DNA of 64,000 nucleotides from an uncultured Collinsella sp. (GCA_900541175.1 UQIT01000007.1:1-64000), one strand, 5' to 3'. Positions 25,029-33,905 are shown, numbered from the stretch's first letter. Notes: generated by a model from the sequence alone, not told the origin. Numbers and translations are program-made.

Positions 25029-26459
25029 TTAGGACAGGTCCTCACCATTAGAAGCAATAACCTTCTTGTACCAGTCGAAGCTCTTCTTCTTGGAGCGTTT
25101 GAGGGTGCCGTTGCCCGCATCATCGCGGTCCACATAGATAAAGCCGTAGCGCTTGGACATCTCGCCCGTGCCGGCAGACACCAGGTCAATCGGGCCCCAG
25201 GTGGTGTAGCCCAACAGGTCAACGCCGTCCTCGGTCACCGCGTCGCGCATGGTCTGGATGTGCTGGCGCAGGTAGTCGATACGGTAGTCGTCGTTGATGG
25301 AACCATCCTCCTCGACAACATCCTTGGCGCCCAGACCGTTCTCGACCACAAACAGCGGCTTCTGATAACGGTCGTACAGGTCGTTAAGGGTGATGCGGAA
25401 GCCCAGCGGATCGATGGCCCAGCCCCACTGGCTCTCCTGCAGGTAGGGGTTCTTGGCGCCGGCGAAGGCATTGCCCTGGGTGCGCTCGACATCGGGGTTA
25501 TCGGCACCGGCAGAGCAACGGGTGCTGTAATAGCTAAAGCTGATGAAGTCGACGGTGTTAGCGGCCAGGATCTCGCGGTCCTCGTCCGTCATGCCCACAT
25601 CGATGCCTAGACGCTCGAGCTTCTTGACGGCATAGGCCGGGTAGTAGCCACGGCTCTGAACGTCGACGAAGAAGTAATTGTCCTGATTGTCGAGCTGCGC
25701 CTGGCGCACATCGCCCGGACGACAGCTGTAGGGGTAGTAGCTACCTGCGGCGAGCATGCAGCCGATCTTGACCTCAGGATCGATCTCGTGGGCGATCTTG
25801 GTTGCCCAAGCGCTGGCAACGAGCTCGTTGTGGGCGGCCAGGTACTCGACGGCCTCCTTGTTCTCGCCCTCCTCAAAGACCAGACCGGCACCCATAAACG
25901 GCAGGTGCAAGATCATATTGATCTCGTTGAAGGTGAGCCAGTACTTCACCAGACCCTTGTAACGGGTGAAGATCGTGGTCGCGAGGTTCTTGTAGAAGTC
26001 GATGAGCTTACGGTTGCGCCAGCCGCCGTACTCCTTGATGAGGTGAATCGGACAGTCGAAGTGCGTGATGGTCACGAGCGGCTCGATGCCGTGCTTTTGA
26101 CACTCGCGGAATACATCCTCGTAGAAGGCCAGGCCAGCCTCATTGGGCTCGGTCTCGTCGCCGTTGGGGAAGATGCGGGTCCAAGCCAGGCTCATACGGA
26201 AGGTCTTAAAGCCCATCTCGGCAAAGAGGGCGATGTCCTCCTTGTAGTGGTGATAGAAATCGATGCCGGTCTGCGCGGGATAGTAATAGCCGTCCTCGAA
26301 GTCGAGCATCTTGCGCTGGCCGGAGACCACCGCATAGCGCTCGGGGCCGTGCGGAGCCACGTCCACGTTGGCAAGGCCGCGGCCGTCCACGTTGTAGGCG
26401 CCCTCGCACTGGTTGGCAGCCGTCGCGCCGCCCCACAGAAAGTCATTACGGAAAGCCAT
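25029..26459 (-). CDS. GH1 6-phospho-beta-glucosidase
   Basis: Splits 6-phospho-beta-glucosides that enter through the PTS into glucose 6-phosphate and the aglycone or sugar. The 476 residues have the GH1 start FLWGGATAANQCEGA, the acid/base glutamate in LTFNEIN and the nucleophile in FVVENGLG. The phosphate-binding motif near the C-terminus reads SKRYGFIYVDRDD with KKSFDWYKKVI, typical of the phospho-specific branch (BglA/AscB). It stands alone with no EII gene beside it; the EIIA at 8 kb could supply the phosphate chain. A 62-bp repeat shared with crr lies 80 bp upstream. Confidence 0.93.
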   Translation of the reverse strand: MAFRNDFLWGGATAANQCEGAYNVDGRGLANVDVAPHGPERYAVVSGQRKMLDFEDGYYYPAQTGIDFYHHYKEDIALFAEMGFKTFRMSLAWTRIFPNGDETEPNEAGLAFYEDVFRECQKHGIEPLVTITHFDCPIHLIKEYGGWRNRKLIDFYKNLATTIFTRYKGLVKYWLTFNEINMILHLPFMGAGLVFEEGENKEAVEYLAAHNELVASAWATKIAHEIDPEVKIGCMLAAGSYYPYSCRPGDVRQAQLDNQDNYFFVDVQSRGYYPAYAVKKLERLGIDVGMTDEDREILAANTVDFISFSYYSTRCSAGADNPDVERTQGNAFAGAKNPYLQESQWGWAIDPLGFRITLNDLYDRYQKPLFVVENGLGAKDVVEEDGSINDDYRIDYLRQHIQTMRDAVTEDGVDLLGYTTWGPIDLVSAGTGEMSKRYGFIYVDRDDAGNGTLKRSKKKSFDWYKKVIASNGEDLS

Positions 26460-26538
26460 GCATCAATCCTTTCGCACGCTGTTGTCATAGGCTCAGTATC
26501 CCTGCAAACAACGTGCCGCTCAACGGCAACGACGTAGG

Positions 26539-26600
26539 CCGATACTTCTTTTCGCGCGCGGGTGCTCGGTAGCCGCCCCGTCTGACACTTTTTGATACCG
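26539..26600. repeat. 62-bp repeat upstream of the GH1 gene
   Basis: CCGATACTTCTTTTCGC at the left end and TTGATACCG at the right, with GCCGCCCCGTC and TGACACTT inside; partner of 8569-8630. Confidence 0.8.
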
Positions 26601-26653
26601 CCGCCCTACACCACCACAATGGGGACAGGCACCTTTGTGGTGGTGTAGGGCGG
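26601..26653. repeat. GGGACAGG-family hairpin
   Basis: Arms CCGCCCTACACCACCACAA and TTGTGGTGGTGTAGGGCGG-like complement enclose GGGGACAGGCACC. It abuts the 62-bp repeat and the GATCTGTAACA palindromes. Confidence 0.75.
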
Positions 26654-26657
26654 TTTG

Positions 26658-26712
26658 TCTCGATCCGTAACAGTTAGGCCGTCAAAACCGGGCCTGGTGT
26701 TACAGATCGAGA
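26658..26712. repeat. Palindrome with TCTCGATCYGTAACA arms, first copy
   Basis: TCTCGATCCGTAACA at 26658-26672 pairs with TGTTACAGATCGAGA at 26698-26712. Related copies lie at about 26741-26794 and 28081-28134. Confidence 0.8.
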
Positions 26713-26743
26713 TTGTTCGGTCTGTCCCCTGCAGTTTATCTAA

Positions 26744-26856
26744 ATCTGTAACAGGTAGAGACGATTTAGCCCGCTAGATGTTACAGATCGAGACAGAAGA
26801 TTCTAGTCGCAGGCGATGTCGAGGTTTTGCCGACGAGGCCTACGTAACCGCCTTCG
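26744..26856. repeat. Left direct repeat flanking the AAA ATPase gene
   Basis: The first 77 bases match 28086-28162 with one difference, then similarity continues with a few changes and one missing T to about 26856. The right copy covers the palindrome and the last codons of the DUF4867-like gene (…GKNLDIACD then stop), so the left copy carries a decayed piece of that gene's 3' end. Confidence 0.88.
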
Positions 26857-26921
26857 CTCAGCAATTCATTTGACTGAATAGGAAAGAAAGGAAAAAATAG
26901 GAAAAAAAGGAAAGGAGACTT

Positions 26922-28028
26922 ATGACTGAAACCATCTTCTCCCCCTCATTTGGAAATCGCCCGTCCTATCTGGTGGGTCGCGGGAACGTGATTTCGACAT
27001 TCATCTCCGGTCTTGAGCAGGAGCCGGGCAATCGAGACCGAGCCATGCTCATGCTCGGCCAGCGAGGCAGCGGCAAGACGGTTCTTCTGTGGGAACTTGC
27101 CGACCGCGCACGCAAGCTCGGTTTTGTTGTCGCCACACCCACCGTAGCCTCCGAAGATATGCTTGAGCGCATTGTTGAAAAAATCCAAGAAGCAGGCGAG
27201 CCTTATGTCAGCAAGCGTCATCTCCCCAAACTTTCTGGCGGTAGCTTGAGCGTCTTCGGCTTCTCAGCCGGTCTCGAGTTCACACGCGATGTGCAGGAGA
27301 CCAAGAGTTTCCAGTTCAAACTCACGCAGCTGGCGCGCAAGCTGACCGAGCAGGGGCACGGCATCCTCATCCTTATCGATGAGCTCCAAGCTAATTCACC
27401 TGAGATTAGACAGCTCGTCACCGCCTATCAAGAGCTGGTCGGTGAGGGACTCAACGTCGCGCTTGTTATGGCAGGTCTCCCGGGAGCCGTCTGTGCAACG
27501 CTCAATGACCGCGTGCTGACATTTCTCAACCGCGCTCGCAAGGTCACGCTCGAACCGCTTTCAGTCGGAGATGTCGATGCCTATTATCAGCGGGCTTTCG
27601 AAGAGCTCGACCTTGATATTCCAGGCGATCTTCGCCTCCGTGCCGCTCGCGCAACCCAAGGCTCGCCCTATATGCTGCAGCTCATCGGCTATAACATCGG
27701 CAATCGCTGCAAGACAGGAGAACACGTAACGCCAGAGCAAGTCGACGGAGCTATCGAAGCGTCAAAAGCCGATTTCGAAAACGATGTTTGTGAAACGACG
27801 CTCGCCGCGCTATCGGACCAAGACGTCGCGTTTCTCGACGCAATGACTGATGACGAAGACGCCGTTTCGCGCATTTCCGATGTAGCGAAACGTATGTCAG
27901 TCACACCCGACTATGCGCAAAAGTATCGCCGGCGCCTCATCGACGCCGGCGTAATCGAACAGGCGCGCCGCGGTTACGTGCGTTTCGCCGTTCCATATAT
28001 GGCTGACTATCTGCGCAGCCAACTCTAG
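26922..28028 (+). CDS. AAA ATPase of the archaeal-ATPase/ORC-like type
   Basis: A 368-residue P-loop ATPase: residues 1-25 give a typical NRPSYLVGR lead, Walker A is LGQRGSGKT, Walker B is ILILIDELQ, and a sensor-like VALVMAGLPG follows. The C-terminus has a winged-helix region (RISDVAKRMSVTPDYAQKYRRRLID, RGYVRFAVPYMADYL). Such stand-alone ATPases resemble ORC1/Cdc6-like and mobile-element or defence-associated ATPases; the role is not known. A purine-rich leader ends in GGAGA before ATG 26922. The coding DNA is less GC-rich than neighbours, and direct repeats of about 113 bp flank it, so it probably arrived as a unit. Confidence 0.85.
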   Translation: MTETIFSPSFGNRPSYLVGRGNVISTFISGLEQEPGNRDRAMLMLGQRGSGKTVLLWELADRARKLGFVVATPTVASEDMLERIVEKIQEAGEPYVSKRHLPKLSGGSLSVFGFSAGLEFTRDVQETKSFQFKLTQLARKLTEQGHGILILIDELQANSPEIRQLVTAYQELVGEGLNVALVMAGLPGAVCATLNDRVLTFLNRARKVTLEPLSVGDVDAYYQRAFEELDLDIPGDLRLRAARATQGSPYMLQLIGYNIGNRCKTGEHVTPEQVDGAIEASKADFENDVCETTLAALSDQDVAFLDAMTDDEDAVSRISDVAKRMSVTPDYAQKYRRRLIDAGVIEQARRGYVRFAVPYMADYLRSQL

Positions 28029-28032
28029 GCAG

Positions 28033-28066
28033 CCACCACAAAGGGGACAGGCACCTTTGTGGCGGC
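28033..28066. repeat. GGGACAGG-family hairpin
   Basis: CCACCACAAAGG and CCTTTGTGGCGG arms around GGACAGGCA. It follows the ATPase stop and matches the hairpin at 26601-26653 on the other side of the gene. Confidence 0.75.
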
Positions 28067-28085
28067 TTGGGCCCGGTTTGTCTCG

Positions 28086-28199
28086 ATCTGTAACAGGTAG
28101 AGACGATTTAGCCCGCTAGATGTTACAGATCGAGACAGAAGATTCTAGTCGCAGGCGATATCGAGGTTTTTGCCGATGAGACCTACGTAGCCGCCCTCG
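28086..28199. repeat. Right direct repeat flanking the AAA ATPase gene
   Basis: Contains the palindrome with ATCTGTAACA/TGTTACAGAT arms and, from 28145, the end of the DUF4867-like gene. See 26744-26856 for the matching copy 1342 bp upstream. Confidence 0.88.
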
Positions 28200-28789
28200 G
28201 CAGCCTTGGGGCTGTCGGCGTGGCAGAGGACCCACTTGTCGGCCTTCCAGTAGCAGTAGCTGTCACCGGTGGCAGGCATGTCGGCTGCGGCCTCGGGGCG
28301 CGGGCCGTTGGTGCCCGCCGGCAGCGCCACCATCACCTGGAAGCCGCCTTCGTCGACCATGCAGGGCGTATAGTGGAGCGTGGTGTTGAAGACCTCAACA
28401 ACCGTACCCGCCGGCACGCGGAACGCCTTGACGCACGCGGTGTCGAGCTTGCCGTCCTCGATCTCCCAGCGATGCGCCACGAGCAGAATAAAATCGCGGG
28501 CGCCCAGGTTAAACTCGCTGGCGCGGTGGTACTCCAGGCAGTTGAGACGCGTGTTGTGGCCGTTGCACCAGCCGAGCTGGAAGGGACGGCCGCCAAACAT
28601 GAGAAAGCCCAGTTTATCGGCATCCTTGACGCCCTCGAGCTCCGGCGCGCTTGCAACGTACTTGCTGCCCTCGGGAATGGGCGTGGCAGAGAGTGCCTCG
28701 AGCACGGGCGACGTGAGCTCGGACGGGACGTCATCCCAAACGTTGCCATAGGATTTGAACTCGGGATCGTTGACAGAGTAGATATGCAT
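28145..28789 (-). CDS. DUF4867-like protein
   Basis: A 214-residue cytoplasmic protein with a cupin-like beta-rich middle (FLMFGGRPFQLGWCNGHNTRLNCLEYH, FRVPAGTVVEVFNTTLHYTPC) that fits the DUF4867 family, often found with sugar-metabolism genes. ATG 28789 follows AGGAGT; the GTG six bases upstream lies inside the Shine-Dalgarno, so it is not used. It is transcribed in the same direction as luxS, the nucleoside hydrolase and ribokinase. Its last codons are duplicated left of the ATPase gene. The reaction is unknown; a ligand-binding cupin or isomerase is possible. Confidence 0.7.
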   Translation of the reverse strand: MHIYSVNDPEFKSYGNVWDDVPSELTSPVLEALSATPIPEGSKYVASAPELEGVKDADKLGFLMFGGRPFQLGWCNGHNTRLNCLEYHRASEFNLGARDFILLVAHRWEIEDGKLDTACVKAFRVPAGTVVEVFNTTLHYTPCMVDEGGFQVMVALPAGTNGPRPEAAADMPATGDSYCYWKADKWVLCHADSPKAAEGGYVGLIGKNLDIACD

Positions 28790-28870
28790 GTTCACTCCTG
28801 TTCGTAAATGTGACTATACGAACATTCTAGAACAAACATGAGCGATTTTGAACGCTCGTCCCGACCAATC

Positions 28871-28905
28871 AACAAAAAGGCGCCCCCGCATAAGCGAAGG
28901 CGCCC
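28871..28905 (-). terminator. Intrinsic terminator of luxS
   Basis: On the minus strand GGGCGCC, loop, GGGCGCC-complement stem (28879-28905) is followed by TTTTTGTT (28871-28878). It lies 29 bp past the luxS stop. Confidence 0.8.
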
Positions 28906-28933
28906 AATGCGCTCGTTTTGGGCGATAAAGCTC

Positions 28934-29422
28934 TTACGCCTGCTGATAGTGCAGGTGCTTCTCGTCGATATCGGCCAGGTCGCGGTTGAGGTAACGGCGT
29001 GCGAGCCAGTTAGCCATAGGAAGGTTCTGGTCCAGGTAGTTACCGCACTCCTCGGGAGCGGCACCGGGGACATCGCCCTCAAAGTCGGCGACAAACTCAA
29101 ACAGCTCGCGGACGAGCGGCAAGATCTTCTCGCTCGTCAGCTCGCCAAAGACAACCAGGTAAAAGCCCGTGCGGCAGCCCATGGGGCCAAAGTAGACAAT
29201 GCGGCTCGACCACTCGGCATGATTGCGAAGGAACGTCGCGCCCAGGTGCTCGATGGTGTGGCACTCGGCCGTGTTCATGACCGGCTCCTTGTTGGGCGTA
29301 GTCAGGCGCAGGTCAAACGTGGTGACGGCGGCACCGGTCGCCGGATCGCGGTCGATGCGGCTCACATACACGCCGGGCTCAAGCAGCAGATGATCAACGG
29401 AAAAGCTGGCGATGCGCTCCAT
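28934..29422 (-). CDS. luxS: S-ribosylhomocysteine lyase
   Basis: Cleaves S-ribosylhomocysteine to homocysteine and DPD, the precursor of autoinducer 2, in the methyl cycle. The 162-residue product has the metal-binding HTIEHL near residue 56, the catalytic cysteine in GPMGCRTGFY, and the second metal ligand in PEECGNYLD. GAGAGG precedes ATG 29422. It is followed by a clear terminator. The upstream nucleoside hydrolase and ribokinase handle ribose, a neighbouring theme, but separate hairpins divide the units. Confidence 0.96.
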   Translation of the reverse strand: MERIASFSVDHLLLEPGVYVSRIDRDPATGAAVTTFDLRLTTPNKEPVMNTAECHTIEHLGATFLRNHAEWSSRIVYFGPMGCRTGFYLVVFGELTSEKILPLVRELFEFVADFEGDVPGAAPEECGNYLDQNLPMANWLARRYLNRDLADIDEKHLHYQQA

Positions 29423-29445
29423 GGCAGATCCTCTCGATAGTCAAA

Positions 29446-29517
29446 TTGGGACGGGGCTCTTTTAGCTGGTTCGAATGGTCGCACCAATCATACCAGTCAA
29501 AAAAAGCCCCGTCCCAA
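29446..29517. repeat. Long inverted repeat between luxS and nucleoside hydrolase
   Basis: TTGGGACGGGGCT (29446-29458) pairs perfectly with AGCCCCGTCCCAA (29505-29517); a T-run or A-run lies inside the loop next to each arm. It may separate the ribose pair from luxS as a terminator. Confidence 0.75.
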
Positions 29518-29526
29518 AAAGACAAC

Positions 29527-30501
29527 TTAGCCAAGGACACGGGCCATACGCGTCTTGAACTCGGACAAGAAGCGCGGAGCATCCACGGTCAGTGCCACAA
29601 GCGCGCTCTTGTCCGGATCGGACAGGCGGCGCTCATCGCAGATGGTGCGACCGCGGTACTCGCCCAGCAGATCAACACGCAGGTTGCAGCCGAGCGCACC
29701 TACGAGCGTGGGGTCGACCGCCACGGCAACGGCCAGCGGATCGTGCAGCGCACAACCACCCAGGTAGGGTGCGTTCATCTCGTACGAGCCAATGTAGTGC
29801 TCGACCATGCTCGCAAATGCGCAGCCCGCCATGGTGCCCGAGCCCGTCCAGCCGGCAATGTCGCGGCGTGTGAGCACCACGCGATGCGTCACGTCCAGAC
29901 CCACCATGGTGAGCTTACGGCCCGAGCGCAGCACCGCGTCGGCTGCCTCGGGGTCGCTCGCCATGTTGGCCTCGGCGCCCGCGCTCACGTTACCGGGCAC
30001 GGTAAGGGCGCCGCCCATCACGACCACGCGGCCGATGGACATCATCGCCGCCGCATCGCGCTCCAGGGCGAGCGCCAGGTTGGAGAGCGGGCCAGTCGCT
30101 ACGTAGACCAGATCGGGACCATAGGTGCGCGCGGCATCGATCAGATAATCGACCGCAGCGTTGCCGTCGGCCGAGGTCGCCCCCACCGGCTCGTAGGGCG
30201 ACGCGGGCACGCTCGCGCCGCCGATGCCGTTCTTGCCGTGAATGAGCGCGGAGGACGCCGGCGGCGTGTAGGGTTCGGTCGCCTTCACGGGACGATCGGC
30301 GCCCAGGTACACCGGCACCTCGGGACGGCCCAACAGGTCGAGCACCGCCAAGCAGTTGTGCGCCGACTGCTCGACGCGCACGTTACCAAAGCACGTGGTG
30401 ATGCCGACGAGCTCCACCTCGGGGCTCGCGATGGCATAGGCAAGCGCCATCGCATCGTCCACACCCATATCCAGATCAAGGATCAGCTTCTTGGTTGCCA
30501 T
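29527..30501 (-). CDS. Inosine-uridine-type nucleoside hydrolase
   Basis: Hydrolyses the N-glycosidic bond of nucleosides to base and ribose. The 324-residue product has the calcium site LDLDMGVDDAMAL (slightly changed from the usual DxDxGxDD), the phosphate-free sugar site YVATGPLSNLALAL, GGALTVPGNVS and the late HDPLAVAVAV. It starts four bases after the ribokinase stop, so the pair makes an operon in which ribose released here is phosphorylated by the kinase. The first acidic motif reads DLDMGVDD, with Met in place of the usual Pro or Thr. Confidence 0.9.
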   Translation of the reverse strand: MATKKLILDLDMGVDDAMALAYAIASPEVELVGITTCFGNVRVEQSAHNCLAVLDLLGRPEVPVYLGADRPVKATEPYTPPASSALIHGKNGIGGASVPASPYEPVGATSADGNAAVDYLIDAARTYGPDLVYVATGPLSNLALALERDAAAMMSIGRVVVMGGALTVPGNVSAGAEANMASDPEAADAVLRSGRKLTMVGLDVTHRVVLTRRDIAGWTGSGTMAGCAFASMVEHYIGSYEMNAPYLGGCALHDPLAVAVAVDPTLVGALGCNLRVDLLGEYRGRTICDERRLSDPDKSALVALTVDAPRFLSEFKTRMARVLG

Positions 30502-30505
30502 TGTT

Positions 30506-31501
30506 CTACTCCGCTTCTCCGTCTACATCCAAACCGTCTAAACCAAACTTGTGCTCGACTTCCGCACGCGTGGGAATTGATTGCTGAGCGCCCAGGCGCG
30601 ACACCGTCACCGCCGAAGCGCGAGCACCCGCGACCATGCACTCAAAGAGCGGCAAGTCTTCTAGGCGAGCCGCCGCCAACGCACCGATAAACGTATCGCC
30701 GGCGGCCGTCGTATCGACCACCGCGCTCGAAAGTGCCGGCATGCGCAGCAGCTCACCGTCATCGCCGAGCGTAACCGAGCCGGCGCCGCCCAGCGTGATG
30801 ACCGCAGTCCCGGCGCCCTTAGCAAGCAGGGCGTTGAGTGCAGCGGCGCAGCTCTCATCGTCCTTGGGCAGGATACCCGTCAGAACCTGGCACTCGGTCT
30901 CGTTGGGGCAGACCAAGTCGACCGCAGGCCACGCTCCTGCCGGCAAGTCGCAGGCGGGCGCCGGGTTAAAGATCGTATAGAACCCCAGCGCGTGAGCGCA
31001 AGAGAGCGCCGCGGCCGTTGCCATCAGATCACATTCGCCCTGGGCGATAAAGACGCCGCCAGCAGCCGGGGCAAACTCGCAAACATCGCCATCGAGCCCA
31101 TCGGCTACCAGGCCTCGCAGCGCGTGGGCAACGTCCTCGCCCGTAAGCGCATGGTTGGCGCCCGGCGACAGTATGATGCGGTTGTCGCCCTCGCAGCGAA
31201 TGATGGTCGCCGTTCCCGTCTCCACGTCATCGCGACGCGCCACAAACTCAACGCCCACGCCGGCATCCTGAAGTCCCGCCACCAGCGCATCGCCAAACGT
31301 ATCGCGCCCAACCGCGCCGATCATGCACGTGCGCGCACCCATGCGCGCAGCGGCGACGGCCTGGTTAGCGCCCTTGCCACCGGCGTTGGTGATAAAACCG
31401 CTGCCACCGACGGTCTCGCCCGCGCGCGGCATGCGCTCGCACGCCACCGAAAGGTCCATGTTCATGCTGCCGAACACCGCAACGATGCTGTGATCCGCCA
31501 T
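30506..31501 (-). CDS. rbsK: Ribokinase
   Basis: PfkB-family kinase converting ribose to ribose 5-phosphate. The 331 residues show the family start FGSMNMDLSV, GGKGANQAVAAARMG, the anion-hole/catalytic motif DTTAAGDTFIGA and the substrate motif VGRDTFG. ATG 31501 is fixed by GAGGAGG; the longer frame to 31534 lacks a site. It is cotranscribed with the nucleoside hydrolase, giving a ribose-salvage pair. No ribose transporter is nearby, supporting nucleosides as the source. Confidence 0.92.
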   Translation of the reverse strand: MADHSIVAVFGSMNMDLSVACERMPRAGETVGGSGFITNAGGKGANQAVAAARMGARTCMIGAVGRDTFGDALVAGLQDAGVGVEFVARRDDVETGTATIIRCEGDNRIILSPGANHALTGEDVAHALRGLVADGLDGDVCEFAPAAGGVFIAQGECDLMATAAALSCAHALGFYTIFNPAPACDLPAGAWPAVDLVCPNETECQVLTGILPKDDESCAAALNALLAKGAGTAVITLGGAGSVTLGDDGELLRMPALSSAVVDTTAAGDTFIGALAAARLEDLPLFECMVAGARASAVTVSRLGAQQSIPTRAEVEHKFGLDGLDVDGEAE

Positions 31502-31688
31502 GGAAACCTCCTCGTCTTTAGGCTTTGTGCCCACCGCCGGCCGTCGATCGTGCGCTCTCGCACCCCCTATAACTTTAGTTCACTTTGATGTGGACGCGTG
31601 CTTGAGCTTGCGCCAGCAGCAAGCATTCACAGGAGCAGGCAGCTACAATGAAGGCGTGCTGATTATTCTCGTCATTGGATGATGTTTT

Positions 31689-33905
31689 ATGGAACAACTC
31701 TCGCAATCGGGCTCGCGCGGTCGACGCCGCACGGGCAACGAGCCGGCGCCGCACGAACGCGTGAAGGGCGAACGCCGTGCCAACGAACCGCGACGCACCG
31801 CGAGCCCCCATCGCGCTTCTGCCAACAACGCGGGCCGCGCCAACACTCCCGCCGCGGAGCAGACGCCTGCTCGCCCCAAGTCCCGCTACATCCCTGCGCT
31901 CGACGGTCTGCGTACGCTCGCCGTCGTCGCGGTGGTGCTCTATCACCTCAACCTCACGTGGGCTCAGGGCGGCCTGCTCGGCGTCACGATCTTCTTTGTG
32001 CTTTCGGGCTATCTGATCACGCGTTTGCTGCTCAACGAAGTCGCTAAGACCGGCCGCATCGACCTTAAGAGCTTCTGGATTCGCCGCATCCGTCGCCTGG
32101 TCCCCGCCGTGGTGACCGTCGTGGTGGTGACCTGTGCGCTGTGCACCGTCTTCAACCACGTGATGCTCACCAAGATGCGCCCCGACATCCTGCCGTCGCT
32201 GTTGTTCTTCAACAACTGGTGGCAGATTGCCCAAAACGTCTCGTACTTCAATGCTCTGGGCGACCCCTCGCCGCTCACGCACTTTTGGTCGCTTGCCATC
32301 GAGGAACAGTTCTACCTGATTTGGCCGCCACTGCTGTTTGCTATGGTATCCATGCATGTGAGCAAGCCCAACACGCGCCGCGTGGTTCTGGGCCTTGCCG
32401 CGGTATCTGCCCTAGCCATGATGGTGCTTTACAACCCTGCCGCCGACCCCAGTCGCGTGTACTACGGCACCGACACCCGCGTGTTCTCGCTGCTGCTGGG
32501 TGCCTGGATGGCCTTTATCCCCGATCGCGACCTGGCGCCGGTGCGTCTCGCTCGTCGTTTGGGGCTCAATCGCCTAGCTGGCGCCGCCAAGCACGGCAAG
32601 AACGCCGAGGGCACGCCTGGCGAGAAGGCCGACGAAGCAGCCGAGACCGCCCCGGCACAGCCGAGCGCCCTCGTGCGTTTTTGGTCCTCGCCCGCATCCA
32701 TCGATGTGTTGGGCGTCGTGGGTCTGGTTGGCCTTGCCGCCATGGTCGCGCTCACCAACGGCTACACCGCCTTCCAGTATCGCGGCGGCACGCTGCTGTG
32801 CTCGATCCTCACGCTCATGGTCATTGCCGCCTGCGTGCAGCCCCAGGGAATGGTTGCCCGCGCGCTGTCCGCCGAGCCGCTCGTGTGGGTTGGCAAGCGC
32901 TCGTACAGCATCTACCTGTGGCACTATCCCCTGCTGTTGCTCATGAACCCGGTCGCCAACATCAACGATACACCGTGGTGGCAGTACATTTTGCAGGTGC
33001 TGTTGGTGGTCGCCGTGGCCGAATGCTCATATCGCTTTATCGAGACGCCGTTTAGAAAGGGCGCCTTTGGGCGCACCGTATCCGAGTTCCGCGACGGCAC
33101 CGCCACGCCCGCCAACTGGGCACGCGCGCACGTCCCTGCCTGCGCAGCCTGCGCTGTCGTGTTGGTCGTTGCACTGGGCGGCCTGGTCTTTGTGCCCGAG
33201 ACGTCTGCGCTGAGCGGCGAGGGCGCCGAAGTTCTAAACAAGGAAGCCAAGAACACCGCGCCCACCGACCAGCAGGCGGCCGACGACACCGACAAGGACA
33301 ACGACGGCTTCCCCGATGGCTCCTACGATCTGCTTATGATCGGCGACTCCGTGTCGCTGCGTGCCGTGGACACCTTTGACGGCGTGTTCCCGCACAGCCA
33401 TATCGATGCCGAAAAGGGCCGCCAGTTTGATGCGGGCCGCGCGACATTTGAGGGCTATATCCAGCAGAACCTTGCCGGCAAGATCGTGGTCTTTGCCCTG
33501 GGCACCAACGGCTTGGTAACCGACGACCAGATCGACGCCATCATGGCCGATGCAGGAGATAAGCGTATTGTGGTGTTTGTGAACACGCGCAGCCCGCAGC
33601 CGTGGGTTGGCTCTACCAACCAGGCCATCGCCAACGCCGCTACGCGCTACAAGAACGTGCGCGTTATCGATTGGTACGGATACAGTGCCAACCGCAACGA
33701 CCTGTTCGATGGCGACGGCACGCACCTTTCGAACACGGGTGTGACTGAGTACCTCAACTTGATCCACGATGCCGTCAAGAAGGACCTGCCCGTGCATCCC
33801 GAGGATCACGTCAACGATCCGCAGCCGGCAGCCGTCAAGTCTGCCACCGACGCACTCGTCAATGCGCTCGCTCTCAAGCCACACAAGCTGGGCACCGACA
33901 AGTAA
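31689..33905 (+). CDS. OatA-like O-acyltransferase with SGNH domain
   Basis: A 738-residue membrane acyltransferase. After an Arg/Pro-rich cytoplasmic tail come ten or so membrane helices of the acyltransferase-3 family (YIPALDGLRTLAVVAVVLYH, FFVLSGYLITRLLL, HFWSLAIEEQFYL). The extracytoplasmic C-terminal domain has SGNH motifs: MIGDSVSLRA with the catalytic serine, a GTNG-type block FALGTNGLV, and DGTHLSNTG with the Asp-x-x-His. This is the layout of peptidoglycan O-acetyltransferases that give lysozyme resistance. TACAAT at about 31645 may be its -10; no Shine-Dalgarno stands out. A terminator follows at 33965. Confidence 0.88.
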   Translation: MEQLSQSGSRGRRRTGNEPAPHERVKGERRANEPRRTASPHRASANNAGRANTPAAEQTPARPKSRYIPALDGLRTLAVVAVVLYHLNLTWAQGGLLGVTIFFVLSGYLITRLLLNEVAKTGRIDLKSFWIRRIRRLVPAVVTVVVVTCALCTVFNHVMLTKMRPDILPSLLFFNNWWQIAQNVSYFNALGDPSPLTHFWSLAIEEQFYLIWPPLLFAMVSMHVSKPNTRRVVLGLAAVSALAMMVLYNPAADPSRVYYGTDTRVFSLLLGAWMAFIPDRDLAPVRLARRLGLNRLAGAAKHGKNAEGTPGEKADEAAETAPAQPSALVRFWSSPASIDVLGVVGLVGLAAMVALTNGYTAFQYRGGTLLCSILTLMVIAACVQPQGMVARALSAEPLVWVGKRSYSIYLWHYPLLLLMNPVANINDTPWWQYILQVLLVVAVAECSYRFIETPFRKGAFGRTVSEFRDGTATPANWARAHVPACAACAVVLVVALGGLVFVPETSALSGEGAEVLNKEAKNTAPTDQQAADDTDKDNDGFPDGSYDLLMIGDSVSLRAVDTFDGVFPHSHIDAEKGRQFDAGRATFEGYIQQNLAGKIVVFALGTNGLVTDDQIDAIMADAGDKRIVVFVNTRSPQPWVGSTNQAIANAATRYKNVRVIDWYGYSANRNDLFDGDGTHLSNTGVTEYLNLIHDAVKKDLPVHPEDHVNDPQPAAVKSATDALVNALALKPHKLGTDK

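Noticed and set aside
26460..28199. Classical IS or integron around the AAA ATPase
   Set aside because: No transposase, integrase, attC-type site or terminal inverted repeats bounding the unit were found; only direct repeats and hairpins.
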